NCBI RefSeq assembly: GCF_009882975.1
Contig: NZ_WTUX01000012.1
Span: forward strand, 130,820-194,819
DNA from: Maritimibacter harenae
GTDB lineage: Bacteria; Pseudomonadota; Alphaproteobacteria; Rhodobacterales; Rhodobacteraceae
DNA length: 64,000 nt
Direction of reading: 5' to 3'
Shown here one piece after another: positions 42,489 to 55,226 of this stretch. The notes under the pieces were generated by a model that was given only the letters and a program-made list of their open reading frames with translations, had not been told where the DNA came from and did no database searches. The stretch's first letter is position 1. Each line of letters opens with the position of its first letter. The position numbers and the translations under genes are program-made.

Positions 42489-43889
42489 ATGACATCAGAC
42501 AACAAAAAAACCGCCAACGCCATGTGGGGGGGACGCTTCGCCGCAGGGCCCGACGCGATCATGGAAGCGATCAATGCGTCCATCGGCTACGACAAGAGGC
42601 TGGCCCCGCAGGACATCACCGGCTCGCGTGCCCATGCCGCGATGCTGGCGGCCACGGGCATCATCTCTGATAAAGATGCCGAGGCGATCCGGGAAGGGCT
42701 CCTCACGGTTCTGTCAGAAATCGAGAACGGCGAATTCCAGTTCTCCACCGCCCTCGAAGACATCCACATGAACGTGGAAGCCCGGCTGAAGGAGCTGATC
42801 GGCGAACCCGCCGGCCGGCTTCACACCGCGCGCTCGCGCAACGACCAGGTGGCCACCGATTTCCGCCTTTGGGTCCGCGACCAGGTAGATGCCGCGATCG
42901 ACGGGCTCGACGCGCTGATCCGCGCCTTCCTCGACCAGGCCGAGGCGGGGGCCGACTGGGTCATGCCCGGCTTCACGCACCTGCAGACCGCGCAGCCGGT
43001 GACCTGGGGCCACCACATGATGGCCTATGTCGAGATGTTCGCCCGCGACAAGTCGCGTTTCGAGGACGCCCGCAGACGGATGAACGAGTCGCCGCTTGGC
43101 GCCGCCGCCCTGGCCGGCACCGGGTTCGCCATCGACCGGGACGCGACCGCCGAGGCGCTCGGCTTCGACCGTCCGATGGCCAACTCGCTCGACGCCGTGT
43201 CCGACCGCGACCACGCGCTGGAATTCCTGTCGAACGCGGCGATCTGCGCGGTCCACCTGAGCCGGTTCTCCGAAGAGCTGGTGATCTGGTCCTCGGCGCA
43301 GTTCCGTTTCGTGACCATGTCCGACCGCTTCTCGACCGGTTCGTCGATCATGCCGCAGAAGAAGAACCCCGACGCCGCCGAGCTGATCCGCGCCAAGATC
43401 GGCCGGATCATGGGCGCGATGGTCGCGCTCTTCACGGTGATGAAGGGCCTGCCGCTGGCCTATTCCAAGGACATGCAGGAGGACAAGGAACAGGTCTTCG
43501 ACGCCGCCGACAACCTGATGCTGTCGCTCGCGGCGATGACCGGCATGGTCTCGGACCTGACCGCCAACAAGGACGCGCTGGCCGCCGCGGCCGCCTCCGG
43601 CTTCTCTACCGCCACCGACCTGGCCGACTGGCTGGTGCGCGAGCTGGGGCTGCCGTTCCGCGACGCCCACCACGTCACCGGGTCGCTCGTCGCGATGGCC
43701 GAGTCCAAGGGCTGCGACCTGCCGGACCTGTCGCTCGAAGAGATGCAGACGGTTCACGCCGGGATCACCGAGGGCGTGTTCGACGTGCTCACCGTCGACG
43801 CCAGCGTCGCCTCGCGCATCTCCTACGGCGGCACGGCGCCCGCCCGCGTGCGCGAACAGATCGCCCGCTGGCGCGCCGCCCTGGGCTGA
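42489..43889 (+). CDS. argH: Argininosuccinate lyase
   Basis: 466 residues, normal length. [46 protein letters not shown] and the fumarase/ASL signature [12 protein letters not shown] are present. It splits argininosuccinate to arginine and fumarate. The ATG at 42489 is 22 bp from the divergent tlpA-like start, so the promoter must overlap the neighbour coding region; the Shine-Dalgarno (CAGGG) is weak. Confidence 0.97.
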   Translation: MTSDNKKTANAMWGGRFAAGPDAIMEAINASIGYDKRLAPQDITGSRAHAAMLAATGIISDKDAEAIREGLLTVLSEIENGEFQFSTALEDIHMNVEARLKELIGEPAGRLHTARSRNDQVATDFRLWVRDQVDAAIDGLDALIRAFLDQAEAGADWVMPGFTHLQTAQPVTWGHHMMAYVEMFARDKSRFEDARRRMNESPLGAAALAGTGFAIDRDATAEALGFDRPMANSLDAVSDRDHALEFLSNAAICAVHLSRFSEELVIWSSAQFRFVTMSDRFSTGSSIMPQKKNPDAAELIRAKIGRIMGAMVALFTVMKGLPLAYSKDMQEDKEQVFDAADNLMLSLAAMTGMVSDLTANKDALAAAAASGFSTATDLADWLVRELGLPFRDAHHVTGSLVAMAESKGCDLPDLSLEEMQTVHAGITEGVFDVLTVDASVASRISYGGTAPARVREQIARWRAALG

Positions 43890-43902
43890 GCCGGACGACC
43901 GC

Positions 43903-44883
43903 TCAGCCCGCCTTCGCCATCCGCGCGATCCCGGCCTCCCGCAGGATGTCGGCCACCAGGTGTTCGCGCCGGTAGGCCATGATGTGCACGCCCGAGACGC
44001 CCGGAATCTCGCGGATCTGCTGGATCAGCTCGACGCAGATCTTTCGCCCCTCGTCCCCCGGTTTCTCGGCCTTCTCCAGCCGCTCGATCACGCTGTCGGG
44101 GATGTGCAGGCCCGGCACGTTCGAGCGCATCCAGCGCGCCGCCTTCGCCGAGGCCAGCGGGCCGACGCCCGCGAGGATGAACACCCGCTTGCCGAGCCCC
44201 ATGTCGCGCACCCGCTCCATGAACCGCTCGAAGCGCGGGATGTCGAAGATGTAGTTGGTCTGGATGAAATCCGCCCCCGCCTCGACCTTCTTGGCCAGCC
44301 GGTCCGCGCGGTAGTCGACTGGATCGACGCAGGGGTTCTCGGCCGCCCCGATGAACAGCCGCGGCGGCTTGGTGATCTTGCGCCCCGACAGGAACTGCCC
44401 GGTGTCGCGCATGGTGCGGATCAGCCGGATCAGCGACACGGAATCGAGGTCGAAGACCGGCTTCGCGCCGGGCTGATCCCCCGCCCCCACGCCGTCGCCG
44501 GTCAGGCACAGCACGTTGCGCACCCCCATCGCGGCCGCCCCCAGCACGTCGCCCTGGATGGCGATCCGGTTCCGGTCCCGGCACGAGATCTGGTAGACCG
44601 TCCCGTGCCCGGTCCGGGTGAGCAGCGAACAGATCCCGATCGACGACATGTGGCAATTGGCCCCCGACGCATCGGTCGCGTTGATCGCATCCGTGACCTC
44701 GGCCAGGGGCCGCGCCGCCTCGAACACGTCTTCCGGGTCGGCGCTGTCCGGCGGGTTCAGTTCCGACGTGACGGCGAACTCCCCGGCCCTGAGCGCACGT
44801 TCCAGAAGGCTGCCGGAGACATGGCCGTCCGGGATCGGCTCGTAGGGCCGTATCGCGTTGGGATCTTCGAAGAACTTGCTCAT
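43903..44883 (-). CDS. Methylenetetrahydrofolate reductase-like protein (MetF family)
   Basis: 326 residues with an MTHFR-type TIM barrel: FAVTSELNPPDSADPEDVFEAA, INATDASGANCHMS, LCLTGDGVGAGDQPGAKPVFDLDS, FIGAAENPCVDPVDYRADRLAKKVEAGADFIQTNYIFD. It should interconvert 5,10-methylene- and 5-methyl-tetrahydrofolate using FAD. It overlaps by four bases a cysteine-rich MTHFR_C-domain gene. That is the MetF-MetV arrangement known from acetogens, not the stand-alone MetF of methionine synthesis. Confidence 0.88.
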   Translation of the reverse strand: MSKFFEDPNAIRPYEPIPDGHVSGSLLERALRAGEFAVTSELNPPDSADPEDVFEAARPLAEVTDAINATDASGANCHMSSIGICSLLTRTGHGTVYQISCRDRNRIAIQGDVLGAAAMGVRNVLCLTGDGVGAGDQPGAKPVFDLDSVSLIRLIRTMRDTGQFLSGRKITKPPRLFIGAAENPCVDPVDYRADRLAKKVEAGADFIQTNYIFDIPRFERFMERVRDMGLGKRVFILAGVGPLASAKAARWMRSNVPGLHIPDSVIERLEKAEKPGDEGRKICVELIQQIREIPGVSGVHIMAYRREHLVADILREAGIARMAKAG

Positions 44884-45446
44884 GATGCACCCCCCTTGCC
44901 CGGCTCCGCCGTCAGCGGGGCCGAGGTCGGCGCGCTCTCCCGCGCCTCCGGGTAGGCATCGGCCAGCGCAGTCCGGTTCGCGTCGTCACCGCCCTGGATC
45001 GCCTGGATGCGTTCACGGCTGGCGCGAAGCCAGGCCGAGCTGCCCTCGAGCGTCCGGTCCACCGGCGGCAGCACCACCCGGATCTTGTCCCCGTGCTTCA
45101 TGCGCGAGGCGCCGTCCCAGGCCTCCACCCAGACACAGCGCATCTCGGGCTTCACCTCGCAGAACCCGCCCGGGCGCACCCCGCCGCAGGGGCCGTTGCG
45201 CAACTGCTTGGGGCAGTTCATCGGACAGGACATGCCGGTCGAGGACAGGACGCATTGCCCGCACATCCTGCAGTCGAACATGAGCCCTTTCACGTGCCGT
45301 TCGACGAAGGCCATCGGCCGCTCGAGCCGCCCGTAGCCGATGCGCGACAGGATGGGATCGAGCCCGACCAACACCCGCTCCAAGACCTGGTAGAGCCACT
45401 CGAACTGGCGCGACCGGCGCACGGCGAACCGTCGAAACGCATACAT
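44880..45446 (-). CDS. MTHFR C-terminal domain (MetV-like) cysteine-rich protein
   Basis: 188 residues. A cysteine cluster C59-x2-C62-x2-C65 ... C74-x3-C78 ... C87 ... C96 ... C104 (CRMCGQC, CPMNCPKQLRNGPCGG) matches the MTHFR_C domain (PF12225). In acetogens this protein, MetV, is the partner of MetF and carries a metal site. Basic residues dominate the first 50 positions (FRRFAVRRSRQFEWLYQ). It is the upstream gene of a coupled pair with the MetF-like gene. The exact function in aerobic bacteria is not established. Confidence 0.82.
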   Translation of the reverse strand: MYAFRRFAVRRSRQFEWLYQVLERVLVGLDPILSRIGYGRLERPMAFVERHVKGLMFDCRMCGQCVLSSTGMSCPMNCPKQLRNGPCGGVRPGGFCEVKPEMRCVWVEAWDGASRMKHGDKIRVVLPPVDRTLEGSSAWLRASRERIQAIQGGDDANRTALADAYPEARESAPTSAPLTAEPGKGGAS

Positions 45447-45582
45447 GCGAACCTCCCTTTGCCTTGGACCAGTCTAACGCGGATCGCGGAACATGCCGAA
45501 AAATCTTGCCGATCGACCGCCCGACGGGCGCCCGATGCGTGATTTTTCTTGCCTTGGAGCGTCTACGCGCCAAGCTGGAGAC

Positions 45583-45942
45583 ATGCTCCGTGCCGCCGCA
45601 TATCTCTGCGCCGCGCTCCTCCTGTCGCTCCAGCCGGCGACGGCCCAGACCTGCACGCCGGTCGAGATGGAGGGCGACACCCGGATCGAGGGGATCGCCC
45701 CGCCCGACGGCGTGGTGTGCTACGACCTGCGCTTCCCCCAGGGCCAGAACCTGAGCCTCGAAGTGCTCGACGGCATCAACGTGTCGCTCACGGTCCCCGG
45801 CTACTACGACGCCCGCAACGAACGGCAGTTCATCGGCAACCTGCCCGGGCAGCTGGAAATCCGCGTCTTCCAGCTCATGCGCTCGGTCACCGAAGAGCCG
45901 TTCACCGTGCTCGTCCGGTTCGAGCCGCCGGGGAACGGGTGA
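45583..45942 (+). CDS. Small exported protein of unknown function
   Basis: 119 residues. A signal peptide (about 1-22, MLRAAAYLCAALLLSLQPATA) is followed by a short beta-rich mature domain with two cysteines (TCTPVEME, GVVCYDLRF). CTGGAGAC precedes the ATG at 45583. No family recognised. It is divergent from the MetV-like gene and precedes a small membrane-protein gene on the same strand. Confidence 0.72.
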   Translation: MLRAAAYLCAALLLSLQPATAQTCTPVEMEGDTRIEGIAPPDGVVCYDLRFPQGQNLSLEVLDGINVSLTVPGYYDARNERQFIGNLPGQLEIRVFQLMRSVTEEPFTVLVRFEPPGNG

Positions 45943-45984
45943 ACGATCTTGCATCCGGACCGGGCTTCGGGCCGTAATCGGGGC

Positions 45985-46299
45985 ATGTCCAAGCTACGCC
46001 TTCTCTACCTCGCCCTCGCCGTCGTCGGTGCCATCTGGCCGATGTGGCACTTCATGACATACCTGACCTCGGACGGGGCCAGCCTTTCGGGGCTGTTCGC
46101 GCAATGGACGCAGGGGCCCGCGGTGACCGGCATGGCCATCGACCTGATGATCGCCGGGGCGACGCTCACGATCTGGATCATCGCGGAAACCGCGGTGCGC
46201 CGGAACTGGTCGGCGCTCTGGGCCATCCCCGCGGCGCTTTTCATCGGCGTGTCCTGCGGCTTCCCGCTCTACCTCTTCCTGCGCACCCGCCCCGTCTAG
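45985..46299 (+). CDS. DUF2834-like membrane protein
   Basis: 104 residues with three hydrophobic helices (about 4-24, 46-70, 78-98). The pattern LLYLALAVVGAIWPMWHFMTYL... LMIAGATLTIWIIAE... CGFPLYLFLR is that of DUF2834, a small integral membrane family without known function. The start at 45985 is chosen at the first family-like methionine. Confidence 0.78.
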   Translation: MSKLRLLYLALAVVGAIWPMWHFMTYLTSDGASLSGLFAQWTQGPAVTGMAIDLMIAGATLTIWIIAETAVRRNWSALWAIPAALFIGVSCGFPLYLFLRTRPV

Positions 46300-46315
46300 G
46301 GCGCGTTCGCCGGCC

Positions 46316-48525
<2,210 letters not shown>

Positions 48526-48576
48526 CGGACCGCGCCCCGGACGGACCGCCGCGGGCCGCGCCCACGGCAGAAGCGT

Positions 48577-49185
48577 TCAGTACTCGACGCCCGCCTGGGC
48601 CTTCACGCCGGCGCGGAACGGGTGCTTGATCAGTTCCATCTCCGTCACGAGGTCGGCGATCTCGATCAGGTCGTCCTTGGCGTTGCGCCCGGTGAGGATG
48701 ACGTGGGTCATGTCGGGCTTTTCCTCGACCAGGAATTCCACCACCTCGTCGATGTCGAGATAGTCGTAGCGCAGCGCGATGTTGATCTCGTCCAGCAGCA
48801 CCATGCGGTTCGCCGGGTCGCGTATCAGTTCCTTCGACTTCTCCCAGGCGGCCTGCGCCATCTCGATGTCGCGCGACTTGTCCTGGGTCTCCCAGGTGAA
48901 GCCCTCGCCCATCGTGTGGAACTGGCACAGGTCGGAGAACCGGCTTTCGATCAGGTCGCGCTCGCCGGTGCCCATGCCGCCCTTGATGAACTGCACGACC
49001 GCGCAGGGCATGCCGTGGGCGATGGCGCGGAAGATCATCCCGAAGGCGGACGAGCTCTTGCCCTTGCCCTTGCCGGTATGGACGATGATCAGCCCCTTCT
49101 CCTCGGTCTTGGTGGCCATGATCTTGTCGCGCGCGGCCTTCTTCTTGGCCATCTTCTGCGCGTGGCGGTCGGTGTCTTCGCTCAT
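48577..49185 (-). CDS. cobO: Cob(I)yrinic acid a,c-diamide adenosyltransferase
   Basis: 202 residues. P-loop IIVHTGKGKGKSSSAFG (about 34-50), then FIKGGMGTGERDL, MVLLDEINIALRYDYLD and VILTGRNAKDDLIEIADLVTEM, the CobO/BtuR/CobA signature. It attaches the 5'-deoxyadenosyl ligand to the corrin cobalt. A basic N-terminal helix (about 8-28) precedes the domain. It is on the same strand as cobN and cobW but separated by a divergent lipoprotein gene. Confidence 0.95.
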   Translation of the reverse strand: MSEDTDRHAQKMAKKKAARDKIMATKTEEKGLIIVHTGKGKGKSSSAFGMIFRAIAHGMPCAVVQFIKGGMGTGERDLIESRFSDLCQFHTMGEGFTWETQDKSRDIEMAQAAWEKSKELIRDPANRMVLLDEINIALRYDYLDIDEVVEFLVEEKPDMTHVILTGRNAKDDLIEIADLVTEMELIKHPFRAGVKAQAGVEY

Positions 49186-49296
49186 CCGGGCCTCCCTGTT
49201 TGGCGGAGCGCCAGAGTGGGCCGGGGCGGCGCCGATGGCAAGGGCGCGCGGGGTCCGATTAACGGCATGTTAACCATCGGGAAGGAGGATCGGGCC

Positions 49297-49590
49297 ATGC
49301 GCCGTCTCGTCCCCCTCGCCCTCGTGGCCCTCGCCGCCTGCAACAGCCCGAGCCCGAAGTTCATGTCCGGCGCGCAGCAGGAGGTGACGGTCGAAAGCAG
49401 CACCTTCGCGGTGTGGCGCGTGGACGACCGGGTCGAGGTGATCCGAACCTCGCGCGAATTCAGGCCGCGCCTCTCGGTCGTGCACGACCGGGCCAGGGTC
49501 GCGATCCGGCAGGCCACCGGGTGCCGGGTCTGGAAGGGCACGCTCAAGGGCGACCACGCGGTGATCGAAGCGCGGCTCGCCTGCGGCTGA
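49297..49590 (+). CDS. Small putative lipoprotein
   Basis: 97 residues. A short signal peptide ends in a lipobox LAAC (Cys15), and the mature part contains one more cysteine (TGCRVWKG) and ends in Cys-Gly. GAAGGAGGATCGGGCC is a strong ribosome-binding site before the ATG at 49297. No family recognised. It lies inside the cobalamin region on the opposite strand and converges with cobN. Confidence 0.75.
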   Translation: MRRLVPLALVALAACNSPSPKFMSGAQQEVTVESSTFAVWRVDDRVEVIRTSREFRPRLSVVHDRARVAIRQATGCRVWKGTLKGDHAVIEARLACG

Positions 49591-49597
49591 GCGCCGG

Positions 49598-52500
49598 TCA
49601 GGCGAGCTGGTCGATGAGCGCGCGCGCGGAGTTGGACCGGGGCGTCCAGAGCCCGCGCTCCATCGCCTCGCGCAGGCGCTGCGCGATCTCGGCCAGCGCG
49701 GGGGCGTTGTGCTCGGCGATGAAGTCGCGCGTGTCCTCGTCCTCGAGGAAGGCCGCGTGGACCAGGTCGAAATGGTGGCTCTTCACCGCCCCCGTGGTGG
49801 CCGCGAAGGCGAAGAGGTAATCGACCGTCGCCGCGATCTCGAACGCGCCCTTGTAGCCGTGCCGTTTGACCCCGTCGATCCACTTGGGGTTCACCACGCG
49901 CGCGCGCACCACCCGGCCGATCTCTTCGTCCAGCGTGCGGATCACGGGGCGTTCCGGGCGGGAGTGGTCGTTGTGGAAGATCGGCCGCTCGCGCCCCTGC
50001 AGCGTCGACACCGCGGCGGCCGCGCCCCCCTCGAACTGGTAGTAATCGTCGGAGTCGAGCAGGTCGTGTTCGCGGTTGTCCTGGTTCTGCACGATCGCCT
50101 CGGTCTGGCCGAGCCGTTGTTCCAGCCCCTCCCGGTCGCGGGTTCCGGTCGCATCGGCCCCGTAGGCGTAGCCGCCCCAGTCGAGGTAGGCGTCGGCCAG
50201 GTCGCCTTTGCGCTCCCACAGCTTCTCGTCGATCATCGCCTGCAGCCCCGCGCCGTAAGCCCCGGGCTTGGAGCCATAGACCCGCGCCTGCGCCTCGCCC
50301 GCGCGGGCGCGGGCGGCGGCGGGGTTGTCCGCCTCGGGCTCATCGAGCTTCTGGACCGCGCGGGCCGCGCTGTCGACCAGCGCGATGAGCGAGGGGAAGG
50401 CGTCGCGGAAGAAGCCCGAGACGCGCAGCGTGACGTCCACGCGGGGGCGGCCGAGCGCCGTGTTGGGGATGATCTCGAACCCCGTGACGCGGCGGTTTGC
50501 GGCGTCCCAGGTCGGCTTCACCCCCATGAGCGCCAGCGCCTGCGCGATGTCGTCCCCGCCGGTGCGCATGTTGGCGGTGCCCCAGGCGGTCACCAGCATG
50601 GTGCGCGGCCAGTCGCCATGGGTCTGGAGGTACTTGTCGATCAGCAGGTTCGCGGATTTCCAGCCCAGCGCCCAGGCGGTGGGCGTGGGCACCGCGCGGC
50701 TGTCCACGGAGAAGAAGTTGCCGCCGGTGGGCAGCGTGTCGAGCCGTCCGCGCGTGGGCGCGCCGGAGGGCTTCGGGGCGACGAAACGCCCCTCGAGCGC
50801 GGTGAGAAGCCCCGCGCCTTCACCCGGACCGCAGCCGGAGACGGATGGGCGGACGGTGGTGGCGATCGCCTCCGTGACGGCGCCGCTCACCGGCCCGGGA
50901 GGGGCCACTTCGCCGTCGATGAGCCGCGCGGCGAAGGCTTCCAGCCGCTCCACCGTGTCGCCGTTCGTGCGCCAGGTGCCACCCGCGAGCGGCGCGGGAC
51001 GCGGGCCCTCCCACGGGGCGGCCATGTCGCAGTCGAGCGGATCGAAAGCCATGCCGAAATCCGCCGCCAGGGCCCGGATGAGCGAAGCGTTGGCGCCCTT
51101 CCCGTCCCCGCGCGGAACGCGCACGAGCGCCTGCACGAGATCGCGTTCGAGGCGGCCTTCGGGCGACTGACCGAAAACGTGCAGCCCGTCGCGGATCTGC
51201 GCTTCCTTGAGTTCGCAGAGATAGGCGTCGAGCTTTGCGAGGTCGGTGTCCTCGTCCTCGCCCGACATCCCCACGTCGGCGTCGAGCCCGGTGGCGGCGG
51301 TGAGCGACAGGATCTCGCGCCGCAGGTGGTCGATCCGGCGGGGGTCGACGCCCGCCGCCTCGTAATACTCGTCGACCAGCGCTTCGAGGTCCTTGAGCGG
51401 CCCGTATGTCTCCGCCCGCGTCAGCGGCGGGGTCAGGTGGTCGATGATCACCGCCTGCGTGCGCCGCTTGGCCTGCGTGCCTTCGCCCGGGTCGTTCACG
51501 ATGAACGGGTAGACGTGGGGCATGGGGCCCAGCACGGCCTCGGGCAGGCAGGTCTCGGACAGGGCCAGCGCCTTGCCTGGCAGCCATTCGAGGTTGCCGT
51601 GCTTGCCCATGTGGACGATGGCATTGGCCCGGTGCACGTCGCGCAGCCAGATGTAGAAAGCAAGGTAGCCGTGCGGCGGCACGAGATCGGGCGAATGGTA
51701 GCTGTCGGTCGGGTCGATGTTGTAGCCGCGCGCGGGCTGGAGGCCCACGACCACGTGGCCGAACGTCAGGACGGACAGCTTGAAGCGCCCGCAATCGACC
51801 TCGCCCGGCTCGTAGAACGGATCGGCCTCCGGCTTGCCCCAGCGCTCTTCGATGCGCCGGCGCACCTCCCACGGCAGCTGGCCGTAGGCGATCTGGTAGT
51901 CGGCCATGCTGAGCTCGACCCCGCCCGCGCGCTCCGCCCGGTCGGTGAGCCAGTTGGTCGGCCCCGCCAGGATCGCCTGCATCAGCGCATCGCTGTCCTC
52001 CGGCGCGCCGTGGACCCGGTATCCCGCGTCCGCGAGCAGGTTCAGCGCGTGGACCGTGGCGGCGGGGGTGTCCAGCCCGACACCGTTGGCGAGCCGCCCG
52101 TCCTTGTTGGGATAATTGGCCAGCACCAGCGCGACGCGGCGCTCTTCGGCCGGCGTGGCGCGCAACGTTGCCCAGTTCGCCGCCAGCCGCGCGACGAAGT
52201 CGATCCGGTCGCCCTGCGCACGGTAGGTGGCGATGGCGCATTGGGTGGCGTCGTCGTAATACGCCTCGCCCTTGAAGCTGATCGCGCGGGTCAGCACGCG
52301 GCCGTCGACCTCCGGCAGCGCCACGTTCATCGCGATGTCGCGCGCCGACAGGCCGTTGAGCCCCTCGGCCCAGGCCTCCTCGGAGCTTGCCGAGAGCACC
52401 ACCTGGAACACCGGCGCGTCGTTCGCCGCCGGCATGGCGAGCGGATTGGCGGGGCTGTCGTCGCCCTGGTGCGGGCTGCCCACGGCGAAGGAGGTCGCGT

Positions 52501-53287
52501 TCAGGATGACGCTCGGCGGCGCCTCGGAGAACAGGTGTTCGAGCGTGGCGGTCGACACCGGGTCTTTCAGAGAAGCGACGAAGACGGGAAGCGGGTTCAG
52601 CCCCTGGCGCAGAAGTGCCTTCACCATCCGGTTGATCGGGTTCAGCCCCGCCCCCTGCACCAGGGCACGGTAGAAGACGAGCGGCACGACCGGCGCGTCC
52701 GGGGTCCATGCCTCGCGGATCGTGCCGAGGTCCGCGATCCCCGCGCCGGGCCAGTAGACGCCGGCGCGCAGGAGCGGGCTGGCCGGCGCGGGCTTTTCAC
52801 CACCGTCCAGCATGGCACGCGCGTAAGCGAGGAAATTCGTCGCGTTCTGCGGCCCGCCCTCCACGAGATAGGCCCAGAGCGCGGCGTAATCCTCTTCCGT
52901 CACGGTCGAGAGCGCGGCCAGTTCGGCATCCGGCTTGTCGTCACCGGGCAGGAGCGCGAGCGGCACCCCGGCCTCGGCGAGATGCGCCGCGTATTGCTCG
53001 ACCCCGTAGCGCCAGTAGCCCGTGCCGCCCAGGACCCGCGCGATGACCATACGGGAGCGTTTGGCGCAGTCGTCGATGTGAAGGTCCACCGACATCGGGT
53101 GGTTGAGATGGGTGAGGTTGGCCAGCCGCAGCGACGGCGCCCCCTCCATCTCGGCCCGCGCCGCCGACAGCGCGGCAAGCTCCGTATCGGCGGCCGAGAT
53201 GAAGACCACGTCCGCCGGGGTCTGGGCGAGGTCGACGGCCTCTTTCCCGTCGTCGATCTGGCCGGGTGTGGCGGCGAGCAGGTGCAT
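49598..53287 (-). CDS. cobN: Cobaltochelatase large subunit CobN
   Basis: 1229 residues, matching aerobic CobN length. Characteristic blocks: YRALVQGAGLNPINRMVKAL, the HMGKHGNLEWLPGKALALSE stretch, YPFIVNDPGEGTQAKRRTQAVIIDHLTPPLTRAETYG, and MLVTAWGTANMRTGGDDIAQALALMG. With CobS and CobT (not in the window) it inserts Co2+ into hydrogenobyrinic acid a,c-diamide using ATP. The start at 53287 gives the conserved MHLLAATPG opening. A short gap of about 60 bp separates it from the GNAT gene. Confidence 0.96.
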   Translation of the reverse strand: MHLLAATPGQIDDGKEAVDLAQTPADVVFISAADTELAALSAARAEMEGAPSLRLANLTHLNHPMSVDLHIDDCAKRSRMVIARVLGGTGYWRYGVEQYAAHLAEAGVPLALLPGDDKPDAELAALSTVTEEDYAALWAYLVEGGPQNATNFLAYARAMLDGGEKPAPASPLLRAGVYWPGAGIADLGTIREAWTPDAPVVPLVFYRALVQGAGLNPINRMVKALLRQGLNPLPVFVASLKDPVSTATLEHLFSEAPPSVILNATSFAVGSPHQGDDSPANPLAMPAANDAPVFQVVLSASSEEAWAEGLNGLSARDIAMNVALPEVDGRVLTRAISFKGEAYYDDATQCAIATYRAQGDRIDFVARLAANWATLRATPAEERRVALVLANYPNKDGRLANGVGLDTPAATVHALNLLADAGYRVHGAPEDSDALMQAILAGPTNWLTDRAERAGGVELSMADYQIAYGQLPWEVRRRIEERWGKPEADPFYEPGEVDCGRFKLSVLTFGHVVVGLQPARGYNIDPTDSYHSPDLVPPHGYLAFYIWLRDVHRANAIVHMGKHGNLEWLPGKALALSETCLPEAVLGPMPHVYPFIVNDPGEGTQAKRRTQAVIIDHLTPPLTRAETYGPLKDLEALVDEYYEAAGVDPRRIDHLRREILSLTAATGLDADVGMSGEDEDTDLAKLDAYLCELKEAQIRDGLHVFGQSPEGRLERDLVQALVRVPRGDGKGANASLIRALAADFGMAFDPLDCDMAAPWEGPRPAPLAGGTWRTNGDTVERLEAFAARLIDGEVAPPGPVSGAVTEAIATTVRPSVSGCGPGEGAGLLTALEGRFVAPKPSGAPTRGRLDTLPTGGNFFSVDSRAVPTPTAWALGWKSANLLIDKYLQTHGDWPRTMLVTAWGTANMRTGGDDIAQALALMGVKPTWDAANRRVTGFEIIPNTALGRPRVDVTLRVSGFFRDAFPSLIALVDSAARAVQKLDEPEADNPAAARARAGEAQARVYGSKPGAYGAGLQAMIDEKLWERKGDLADAYLDWGGYAYGADATGTRDREGLEQRLGQTEAIVQNQDNREHDLLDSDDYYQFEGGAAAAVSTLQGRERPIFHNDHSRPERPVIRTLDEEIGRVVRARVVNPKWIDGVKRHGYKGAFEIAATVDYLFAFAATTGAVKSHHFDLVHAAFLEDEDTRDFIAEHNAPALAEIAQRLREAMERGLWTPRSNSARALIDQLA

Positions 53288-53348
53288 CAGGTCTGGCTTT
53301 CGTGCGGGTGGAGAGGTGGGCTTTGCGTATTTTCGGAAAGATGAAAGG

Positions 53349-53800
53349 TCATGTCAGCGGCTTGGACATGAACAGGCTCACGCCATCGTCGATGTAATCC
53401 CCGAAGGCGCCGGAGCGGGCGAAACCGTGGCGCTCGTAGAGGCGCACGGCAGCCTCGAGTTCCTCGCCGGTCTCGAGGTGCAGCACGGGGAGCTTTTCCT
53501 CGCGCGCCGTATCCTCGATCGCGCGCAGGAGCGCCGCGCCCACGCCCTTGCCGCGCGCGGCGTCAGAGGTGAACATCGCCTTCACCTCGCCATAGCCCGC
53601 GCGGATGGCGAGCGCGCCGACCCCCAGCACCGTGTCGCCTTCGCGCGCGGCGAAGAAACGGATGTCCGGGGCCGCCAGCGCTTCGGTCGGCAGCGCGTGG
53701 TTGTGCTCGGGCGCATAGGTCGCTGCCTGCAGCGCCTGCGCCCGGGCCAGCAGCGCGGCGGGCGCCGGGTCGAGCGGGTTGGCCGGTTCGACGATCAGCA

Positions 53801-53801
<1 letters not shown>
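53349..53801 (-). CDS. GNAT family N-acetyltransferase
   Basis: 150 residues. The acetyl-CoA-binding motif A is seen as VKAMFTSDAARGKGVGAALLRAIEDTA (about 72-98), followed by LPVLHLETGEELEAAVRLYERHGF, typical of GNAT. The substrate is unknown. Its start overlaps the cobW stop by one base and it sits between cobW and cobN, so it is very likely cotranscribed with them. Confidence 0.85.
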
Positions 53802-54865
<1,064 letters not shown>

Positions 54866-54926
54866 GGTGGTCTCCGTTATGGGGCGTTAGGGGCTTGTCG
54901 CCCGAAACGGCGTGGAAGGAAAGGGT

Positions 54927-55226
54927 ATGGCGGGCCGCGTGGCTGTCTGCATCGGGTGCGACGGGGGCACCGCTCTGGCCGATGCGCTCGAGGCGCGGAT
55001 GCCGGTGACACGGGCGCATTGCATGAACGCCTGCGCGCGGCCGGTCTGCCTGTCGGTGCGCGAAGAAGGCAAGGCCGCGTACCTGTTCGGGGATGTCGAC
55101 CCCGCCCTCGTGGACGAGGTCGAATTGTTTCTCGAGCTTTTCGACGCGGCGAAGAAGGGCATCGTGACCGATGCCCGTCCCCTTGGTGAATTGCGCTTCA
55201 AGCTCATCGGGCGCATCCCGGCCTAG
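54927..55226 (+). CDS. DUF1636 small ferredoxin-like protein
   Basis: 99 residues. Cysteines C8-x2-C11 and C32-x3-C36-x4-C41 (VCIGCDGG, CMNACARPVC) fit a thioredoxin-like 2Fe-2S or metal-binding DUF1636 protein, a family often found beside cobalamin genes. I chose the ATG at 54927 (GGAAAGGGT upstream); a GTG at 54912 is possible. Its stop region overlaps the cbtA 3' end by four bases on the opposite strand. Confidence 0.83.
   Translation: MAGRVAVCIGCDGGTALADALEARMPVTRAHCMNACARPVCLSVREEGKAAYLFGDVDPALVDEVELFLELFDAAKKGIVTDARPLGELRFKLIGRIPA

Noticed and set aside
53314-53346. A fifth copy of the dispersed repeat (gctttgcGTATTTtcggaaAGatgaaagg)
   Set aside because: Only the tail is recognisable and the hairpin head is missing; mentioned in the repeat finding but not listed as a feature.
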